Positions 56,338 to 64,000 of a stretch of 64,000 nucleotides of DNA are shown one piece after another. Below the pieces are notes generated by a model. It did no database searches. It was not told the origin of the DNA and saw nothing but the letters and a program-made list of their open reading frames with translations. Positions within the stretch are counted from its first letter, which is position 1, and each line of letters opens with the position of its first letter. The position numbers and the translations under genes were made by a program. Source of the stretch: Diogma glabrata (Eukaryota > Arthropoda > Insecta > Diptera > Cylindrotomidae); NCBI GenBank assembly GCA_963693315.1, contig OY856188.1, positions 200,607,619-200,671,618 of the forward strand, written 5' to 3'.

Positions 56338-58264
56338 TTTTTAGGGTTCCGTTTTTTATAACAAACCCTATTCGTGAGAGTAAAACGTGTTCTTCCATTA
56401 TTTGGATTATCTCGAAAGCTATAAATCCTATGGACCTGAAATTTGAGAAGCGTATAAAACTAACCTATCCACACATGGTGAAGGGTTGAAAAATAAATAA
56501 AATGGTTTTCGTTTGTTCTACAGGGCTACGATGTGAGGTCTTTGAGAAAATACATTTTTTTATCGAGTCAAGTAGGGTATCATATGAAAGGGCTTCACTT
56601 CAGCATTTCTATAAAATATATTTTGGAATTTTACACCCCACCATTTTTAAATAATGGCGTTTTATGTATGTTTTCTTTCCTTGATTAGGTCCGAACCTAA
56701 TTAATCGAAAATCTTAAAAAGTATTTTGAATGATAAAAAATTTAGTAAGTTTTTAATGGAAAAATATGAAGGGGCTGGAATCTGTTTTCAAACAAAATTA
56801 AATATTATTTCATCTTAGTAGCCGCATAAATGTTATAAATTTGTAATTTATTTTTGACAAATAAACATAAACATGCAATCATTTATGAATGAAAACGGAC
56901 ATTTTTATTATTTGCAAATTGCATTTTTATATAATTTTGTATTATTGAATAATTTGTAGAAAAAATTTTATTTAGAAACTAATAATTATCTTTTAAACAA
57001 AATTATAAATAAAAAAAAATTATCTCATTAAGCAAAAAAAATTATCTCAATATCTCTAGTTTTAAATTAATATATTAAGTAGGCCGAAAATAGGCACTAT
57101 AATTCGCTGTTCCTGCCCATCAGAAAAAATAATCGATATAATTCGTGTTGATTTGTTAGTAAAAAAATAGTAAATGAAGCGTTTTTATTGGACCTTATCG
57201 AAAATTTATTTAGTGAGTTGAATTGTCTTTAAAATTCCAAAAATATTCCAAAAATTATAATAAAATCAAAAATTTAAACTTTTTCAAAACTCTAAAAATA
57301 TTCCGAAAATTATTACCAAAACAAAAATACAAACTTTTTTCAAAATTCCAAAAATATTGCAAAAATTATGACTCAAAAATTTTCAAGTCCAATTTCATGT
57401 TCGATTAAATTTCATACAAATAATTAATTCAATTCTTGCCAAAAAATTGGTTAAAAAATGACACACTTGACAATATTTTGAAAAAAACATAATGCAATAA
57501 TCTAGTTTTTGGCCTCACATACTAATCCCGACAATCAAGATTTCTCCAAATCCATTGTTCCTAGTCGTAATCACTTAAAAATTAAAATGAACGTTTTTTT
57601 AATAAAAAAATATGCAAATTTCCTTGTTTTGACACACTTGACGATTTTTTTGACACATTTCCGGTACAGTTATCGAACACATCGTCTTCTCGATAGCTCT
57701 TACCACTGAATGTACCTATTTTAAGGAAAAAACATTTTTTGAAATCCCTCCTGCCGTTTTCTAGATTTCGTCGGTTGTTTCACTTTTGGCTCGAAAATGC
57801 ATTACTTCGATCTTTTAGACAAAAGTAATATAGCAAAGTGTCAAATACTAATAATTATATTTATTAAGGGGTTGAAATAAGAAGGGGTGAAAACACCATT
57901 TAAAACCCGGTCAAGTGGCGTGTCATTTGAAAGAGCGCCAAAATTAAGAAACATTGCAATTTTTTTTTTAGAATTTTGCGATGAACAGTTTTTGAATTAT
58001 TGTCAAAAAATTCCTATTTTTGGTATTAACACCTCCCACTCCCTAATTTTCGTCGTAGACTTTTTTTTCAATATAAACCATTTGGTGTAATTGAGTCGTT
58101 CCTTAGCTACGATAAACAGTTATGGATAACATTTAACCTAAAGTAATATTTTTTATATCATTTCGATCAATTTAGATAATATTTTCATTTTCTATTGATA
58201 TTTACGATGAACCCTTTATTTTTTGGTCTGGCAATATAATAGTAAATTCTTGTATGAGTTTAGA

Positions 58265-58350
58265 ATGATGGCAATTCTTCACGAGGATGAAGTTTCCCGG
58301 AACGAGCGAAGCGAGTGGAGGGAATCATCCGATTGAAGAATTGCCATCAT
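58265..58350. repeat. Hairpin with GC-rich core beside the recombinase (hairpin site 4)
   Basis: ATGATGGCAATTCTTC at 58265 pairs exactly with GAAGAATTGCCATCAT at 58335. Inside, GGATGA pairs with TCATCC and TTTCCC with GGGAA. The core AACGAGCGAAGCGAGTGG recalls GACGCGAAGCGGAGGG in the 23.4-kb hairpin. Just outside, GATGCTATTTTATCCACGAC resembles ACACTATTTTTTTCTGTGAC next to the 23.4-kb hairpin. Confidence 0.8.
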
Positions 58351-58634
58351 CCTATGCGAATATAAGATGCTATTTTATCCACGACGGCAAAATATTTCCT
58401 AAAATCTGCAGTTTTCTGCTAAATTTTAGAAACCATAGTAAATATTCATATATACAAAATGAAATACATGAAAACACCATAGAAAAACATTTTCGTTAAA
58501 TTTACATTCAACATTTTCTGTGCGTAAATCAATACTTTTTATTAAATTTGTAAACTGTAAACTAAACAACTTTCGTTCTTCTTGCTTCAACAATCTACAT
58601 AATAAAACAATATTTATAATACAATAATAAATCA

Positions 58635-59386
58635 TTTATTGATATTTGTTGTAAAGATGAAACAATTCGTTAAATTAATGCCTGGAATTGAATTTATATC
58701 AAATACATTACTTTGGTTATTCGATATTGAATTTATATCGAATGTATTATTCTGGACTCTACTGTTTTCACTAGTTGTATTTATTAAAATTGAATCAGCA
58801 ATTTTTTTAGCAGTGTCATTTTTGTTCCGTATCGAATTATCGATGTAGCCTATGGCAACTGATGTGCACTTCCATCCACCATGTCTTTTTAGGGTTGTTA
58901 TATCCCCACCAGCATCAACTAGTATTGTTGCGGCAGATCTGCGAAATATGTGTCCAGAATATTGTTCTTGATCGGGTAATTCCAAAAAAGAGCAATTTCT
59001 TTGCTCATTTTGTTAAACTTATTGATTCCGATTCTTTGTATGGTGCATTTACCGTTTTGGTAGTTTAAAAATAGTACTTCACTGTTACTATGCGACTTAG
59101 ATGGCCGTTTACTTAAATAATTTTTACATATTTTGTAAAACTCTCCAGTGACTAAATTTTCTCGTAATTTTGTCTTGGTTTCTGGTAAATTTATCAGAAA
59201 ATTTGACCCATGATCTTGTAAATCACAAGTTTTCATTGTGTACATTTCATTACACCGGCAAGCACGCATTACGCATTGAATGAAATTTGGATCAGTTTCA
59301 GTATTAAATTTGCCATTTTGTGTTAATTTGGCAATTGAAATAAACTTGACGAACTTACAATAAATGAAAATGAAAACAGTAATCAT
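58635..59386 (-). pseudogene. Tyrosine recombinase (Crypton-like), C-terminal catalytic domain, one frameshift
   Basis: Two overlapping minus-strand frames make one domain. The first has IQCVMRACRCNEMYTMKTCD (first catalytic Arg), INLPETKTKLRENLV, and FNKMSKEIALF. A single-base change in a T run at 58985-58990 shifts to the second frame: LPDQEQYSGHIFRRSAATIL (HxxR), DITTLKRHGGWKCTSVA (His/Trp) and IGYIDNSIRNK (nucleophilic Tyr). All catalytic residues of the family are thus present. The N-terminal DNA-binding part is short or missing. Such recombinases integrate circular DNA by strand exchange at short sites; in insects they are known from Cryptons. As read it is disabled by the frameshift. 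Confidence 0.87.
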
Positions 59387-59690
59387 ATTTATAAGTGAAA
59401 TCGATTGATCTTGTTAGGAAGAAAACTTAACGAACTATGGAATATTAATGATCGGTATATTCTACAACAAGTGAGAGAATGTCTAACATTACAATGGAAG
59501 ACATACATATGAAAACATATATTCCATAGCAATCGTGGATAAACACTTTAATTGTCAATTATTTTGATATTGCGTTTTTTACATTCACGGGACCCTTGGC
59601 GTGCGAATTTTATTCGCACTTGTCTGACTTTTTTTTTAATTTGTAAGATTGTTATTGGATTTGGTAGAATAAGATTGCAACACATTTCAA

Positions 59691-61713
59691 ACAGTTTTAT
59701 ATCCAATTTTATAAATTCCACTATTCGCCTTTGGGATTGTGAATTTTGGTTTAAATTTTTGTAGGAGTTTAAGTTTTTGTAGTACCATGGCTCCATGTTT
59801 CATTCTTTTATGAATTTTGTCTTATTCCTCATTTTCCGTTGTCCATGCTCAGTTTTAAGCCAATATTTCGAATGATATTAAATAAAAATTAACCACATCA
59901 TGTTGTTTCAAGTCTTGTTCTATTTATCTTCCAATGTTACATTGTTTAGTGCTTATTTTTTAAGTTTTGACTTATTTGAAAAATTTGTATTAAAATATAC
60001 TATGAGTAGAGTTTTTTAATTTAACACATGAACTAGATAACACACCTCCAGTCTCCACTTTAAAAAATACATTTTATCAGTTTATTTCTTACTTTTCTAG
60101 TGGTGGTGGCAAAGTTCAGCCTTTAAAAATATTTATTTCAAAAAAAAGATAAAGCTACTGTTTTGCTAGGCTCAGTTCAAGATTAAAAGAAAATTTTCTT
60201 AAAAAAATAATTATAACAAGGAGCGAAAAACTGAAAGTTATGAACGGGATATATTGCAACATTATTACAAGTGTATCTAAAAAGTTTCTCTCTACGCACT
60301 GTGGACACATTTTCAAGCAAAATGATTTGACTGAGAGTAACTTTTCCATCGCCACAAATATTTATAAATTTTGATTCAAAATGCATAAATTTTGATTCAA
60401 GATGAATTTTGATTCAAAATGCGCTTTCTACCTCTTAATTAAATACCATTTAATTGTAGTCTTTCTTTTCCGTTCTATGAAAATAATTATTAACTGGTAA
60501 CTTCCGATTACCAAATTTGAAATTCATAACAGAACTCTGAAATTTAATATAAAAGTCAATTTCTTTTACGTTTTATTTTAGATTGCCATCTATATTTTAT
60601 CTAACGTTTTTATACACATATGTATATGACTACGAAGTATACCAGTGCGACATACATAATGGTTAATAGAAAATAATTTTAAAGTTTATACAATTTGCAT
60701 GTCTCCGATTTAAGACAATTCTAAACAATCAAAACATAAGATTATATAAATTTTCTATTATATGAAAGTGAGTTGAAAGTTGGTATCACTCATAGAGGTC
60801 ACTGTTTTTGATAGATTAATTTTCTTAATACAGTACAATCTCTTAAAGGCGGAATCGAACAGGACCGACGAATTTTCCGGCTTTCGGGTTTCGGAGTTAA
60901 AAAAAACTGGCATGTGATTTTTTGTGTTTTAAAAAAATCAAAAAACCAATTTCGTAAATATATTTTATGTATTTCATAAAAACATAAATTGTTAATCCAT
61001 TTACTAGACAAATTATTCGTAAAACTTTGAATAATAATTTGACATTTAAACATACAAATTCATTTCATAACAAATGAAGCTAGTATACTTTTTCAAAAAC
61101 AGCAAGTTGGAAGTTGGTCGTAATTCCGTCTTTGTCGAGTACTCTGGTTAAAATTTGTTCTACCAAACATTTTCCGTCCGCGTTTCGCGAGTTTTCGTAA
61201 TAAATATATAATTATATACTAAATTTAATTCAATGGAATATTTTTTAATCGTTTTTCCGTGTTTTTCGAGTTTCCGTCATAATCGAGTTCCTTCTTTGCG
61301 AGATTTTACTGTAATGCTAGTTTGTAATTTTTATCATCTCACTCTCGTTCCCAATAAAAATTCAGTATGGAAAATAATGAATATTTTATTACTTAATGTT
61401 GAATTCAATGATCCTAAATCATATTATTATGTGAAAAGATAGTATTAGGATAGTTGACAAAAATGAAAACGAACAAACAAATTATGATAATAGAGTTGCA
61501 TGATTAAAATTCATAAAACATACTTCCGTATTGTTGAAGATATAAAATTTTGTTTCCTTATTCGGTTAAAAGTAATTACTAAAAATATAAAAAGACATTT
61601 GTTCTTAACATATATAGCGGTTAATTAACTGTTAAAATTAATTTAAGGAATTGGTTGTTGTTTTGACGAAACGAGATTTGATTTATTAAGGGAATAAAGA
61701 TTTTATGATTCCG
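59691..61713. repeat. Direct tandem duplication, copy 1 (2,023 bp)
   Basis: It is repeated at 61772-63794 with a constant offset of 2,081 bp. Only two substitutions were noticed (near 60000, TTTGTATT versus TTTGGATT; near 60034, AACTAGAT versus AACTAAAT). It contains a pogo-like MITE and otherwise no credible gene. Confidence 0.95.
60831..61311. mobile_element. Pogo-like MITE, copy 1
   Basis: Ends are CAGTACAATCTCTTAAAGG and TTTGCGAGATTTTACTG, flanked by TA on both sides (60829-60830 and 61312-61313). TA duplication and CAGTA ends fit the pogo/Tigger group. It is 481 bp with no transposase. CGAG/TTTCCG motifs are scattered near both ends. Confidence 0.8.
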
Positions 61714-61771
61714 CCAAAACGGTTTTATATCTATATATTTATAACAGTTTTATATATATTTTATATTTATA
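61714..61771. repeat. 58-bp A/T-rich spacer between the two duplicates
   Basis: It contains two more copies of TTTATAACAGTTTTATAT-like sequence, matching the start of each duplicate. That suggests slippage or end joining at a short repeat. Confidence 0.8.
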
Positions 61772-63794
61772 ACAGTTTTATATCCAATTTTATAAATTCC
61801 ACTATTCGCCTTTGGGATTGTGAATTTTGGTTTAAATTTTTGTAGGAGTTTAAGTTTTTGTAGTACCATGGCTCCATGTTTCATTCTTTTATGAATTTTG
61901 TCTTATTCCTCATTTTCCGTTGTCCATGCTCAGTTTTAAGCCAATATTTCGAATGATATTAAATAAAAATTAACCACATCATGTTGTTTCAAGTCTTGTT
62001 CTATTTATCTTCCAATGTTACATTGTTTAGTGCTTATTTTTTAAGTTTTGACTTATTTGAAAAATTTGGATTAAAATATACTATGAGTAGAGTTTTTTAA
62101 TTTAACACATGAACTAAATAACACACCTCCAGTCTCCACTTTAAAAAATACATTTTATCAGTTTATTTCTTACTTTTCTAGTGGTGGTGGCAAAGTTCAG
62201 CCTTTAAAAATATTTATTTCAAAAAAAAGATAAAGCTACTGTTTTGCTAGGCTCAGTTCAAGATTAAAAGAAAATTTTCTTAAAAAAATAATTATAACAA
62301 GGAGCGAAAAACTGAAAGTTATGAACGGGATATATTGCAACATTATTACAAGTGTATCTAAAAAGTTTCTCTCTACGCACTGTGGACACATTTTCAAGCA
62401 AAATGATTTGACTGAGAGTAACTTTTCCATCGCCACAAATATTTATAAATTTTGATTCAAAATGCATAAATTTTGATTCAAGATGAATTTTGATTCAAAA
62501 TGCGCTTTCTACCTCTTAATTAAATACCATTTAATTGTAGTCTTTCTTTTCCGTTCTATGAAAATAATTATTAACTGGTAACTTCCGATTACCAAATTTG
62601 AAATTCATAACAGAACTCTGAAATTTAATATAAAAGTCAATTTCTTTTACGTTTTATTTTAGATTGCCATCTATATTTTATCTAACGTTTTTATACACAT
62701 ATGTATATGACTACGAAGTATACCAGTGCGACATACATAATGGTTAATAGAAAATAATTTTAAAGTTTATACAATTTGCATGTCTCCGATTTAAGACAAT
62801 TCTAAACAATCAAAACATAAGATTATATAAATTTTCTATTATATGAAAGTGAGTTGAAAGTTGGTATCACTCATAGAGGTCACTGTTTTTGATAGATTAA
62901 TTTTCTTAATACAGTACAATCTCTTAAAGGCGGAATCGAACAGGACCGACGAATTTTCCGGCTTTCGGGTTTCGGAGTTAAAAAAAACTGGCATGTGATT
63001 TTTTGTGTTTTAAAAAAATCAAAAAACCAATTTCGTAAATATATTTTATGTATTTCATAAAAACATAAATTGTTAATCCATTTACTAGACAAATTATTCG
63101 TAAAACTTTGAATAATAATTTGACATTTAAACATACAAATTCATTTCATAACAAATGAAGCTAGTATACTTTTTCAAAAACAGCAAGTTGGAAGTTGGTC
63201 GTAATTCCGTCTTTGTCGAGTACTCTGGTTAAAATTTGTTCTACCAAACATTTTCCGTCCGCGTTTCGCGAGTTTTCGTAATAAATATATAATTATATAC
63301 TAAATTTAATTCAATGGAATATTTTTTAATCGTTTTTCCGTGTTTTTCGAGTTTCCGTCATAATCGAGTTCCTTCTTTGCGAGATTTTACTGTAATGCTA
63401 GTTTGTAATTTTTATCATCTCACTCTCGTTCCCAATAAAAATTCAGTATGGAAAATAATGAATATTTTATTACTTAATGTTGAATTCAATGATCCTAAAT
63501 CATATTATTATGTGAAAAGATAGTATTAGGATAGTTGACAAAAATGAAAACGAACAAACAAATTATGATAATAGAGTTGCATGATTAAAATTCATAAAAC
63601 ATACTTCCGTATTGTTGAAGATATAAAATTTTGTTTCCTTATTCGGTTAAAAGTAATTACTAAAAATATAAAAAGACATTTGTTCTTAACATATATAGCG
63701 GTTAATTAACTGTTAAAATTAATTTAAGGAATTGGTTGTTGTTTTGACGAAACGAGATTTGATTTATTAAGGGAATAAAGATTTTATGATTCCG
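61772..63794. repeat. Direct tandem duplication, copy 2 (2,023 bp)
   Basis: Nearly identical to 59691-61713. The match begins at ACAGTTTTATATCCAATTTT and ends at TATGATTCCG, after which the sequences diverge at once. Confidence 0.95.
62912..63392. mobile_element. Pogo-like MITE, copy 2 (by tandem duplication)
   Basis: Same sequence and flanking TA as the 60831-61311 copy. It was duplicated together with its surroundings rather than transposed. Confidence 0.8.
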
Positions 63795-64000
63795 GTAATT
63801 ATTATTTTTATTAAATGGATAATAGCACTGTTTATGTAGACACATAAGTTTTTGGTTTTGAATTCGTAAGATAATTTAAAATGAGTTCGGGTCTGAGTCA
63901 GAAAAAGTACCTAGTCTTTTGGTTTGTTTCCCAAAAATATATTTAACTAGGGCCAGATCTGTGGCACATGTGGAAACCTTTTGTTGATGGTTCATAAATC
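63795..64000. other. Unassigned sequence at the window edge
   Basis: No feature recognised. Confidence 0.4.

Larger units (their letters stand above)
58255..59552 (-). mobile_element. Crypton-like tyrosine-recombinase element with terminal hairpin
   Basis: It interrupts G copy 4, whose flanks (TTTTTTGGTCTGGCAAT on the left, TGTCAATTATTTTGATAT on the right) are adjacent apart from ~20 bp in copy 3. The left end carries a hairpin (58265-58350), and the body encodes a minus-strand tyrosine recombinase. No inverted terminal repeats were seen. Boundaries are inferred from the interrupted repeat. Confidence 0.65.
56338..59637 (-). repeat. Repeat family G, copy 4 (interrupted)
   Basis: The left edge is TTTAGGGTTCCGTTTTTTAT and the right edge ACATTCACGGGACCCTTGGC then TTCGCACTTGTCTGACTTTT. 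The left 430 bp aligns with 50431-50870. After ~1.05 kb of extra DNA (56.77-57.83 kb) the match resumes with TTATATTTATTAAGGGG and one satellite unit at 57.85-58.0 kb. A recombinase-bearing element interrupts at about 58255-59552. The right edge then matches copy 3. Confidence 0.72.

Noticed and set aside
60155..62436. Identical short open frames in the two duplicates taken as paralogous genes
   Set aside because: They are identical because the DNA is duplicated; the peptides are hydrophobic low-complexity with no domain.

Overview
This is eukaryotic DNA, most likely from an insect: strongly A+T-rich, with no operons or long unique genes, introns bounded by GT/AG, and arthropod-type transposable elements (copia, Jockey, RNase H-bearing LINEs, several hAT families, pogo-like and fold-back elements). 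Almost everything recognisable is repeat or transposon. The only good evidence for a host gene is three phase-compatible plus-strand exons at 49.6-50.1 and 55.2 kb, encoding a Ser/Pro/Arg-rich disordered segment. Most of the right half may be its introns.

Layout. 1.3-3.6 kb: a non-autonomous repeat, here called family G, with internal satellite units. 3.9-5.1 kb: a dead hAT with a nested MITE. 6.7 kb: a long hairpin. 8.5 kb: a snap-back MITE. 9.85-13.66 kb: a second G copy with about seven satellite units of ~289 bp. 13.67-30.16 kb: one Ty1/copia element on the minus strand, split by successive insertions. Inside it lie an RNase H-bearing LINE (A), in A a CR1-like LINE (B), in B an apparently intact Jockey element with two ORFs, and in Jockey a hairpin-bearing MITE. 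The first three of these insertions have matching target duplications; for A and B, closing the gap restores the broken reading frame. Separate insertions sit in the copia integrase and protease regions.

32.77-39.05 kb: a ZMYM1-like hAT with 8-bp target duplications, itself holding a second hAT with its own 8-bp duplication. 40.1-40.6 kb: an inverted copy of the hairpin MITE. 42.55-44.63 kb: another hAT with a LINE fragment inside. 46.6-47.8 kb: a LINE fossil with an internal duplication. 49.6-55.3 kb: host exons, with a G copy and a 1.3-kb fold-back element in the intron. 56.3-59.6 kb: a G copy interrupted by a Crypton-like tyrosine recombinase element carrying a hairpin. 59.7-63.8 kb: an almost identical 2,023-bp direct duplication, each copy holding a pogo-like MITE.

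The genes do not form a pathway; the window is a record of layered transposition. The least explained signal is a recurring class of long hairpins (AT-rich arms, GC-rich core) at 6.7, 23.4, 40.5 and 58.3 kb. One lies beside a tyrosine recombinase gene, suggesting an autonomous/non-autonomous recombinase-element family.
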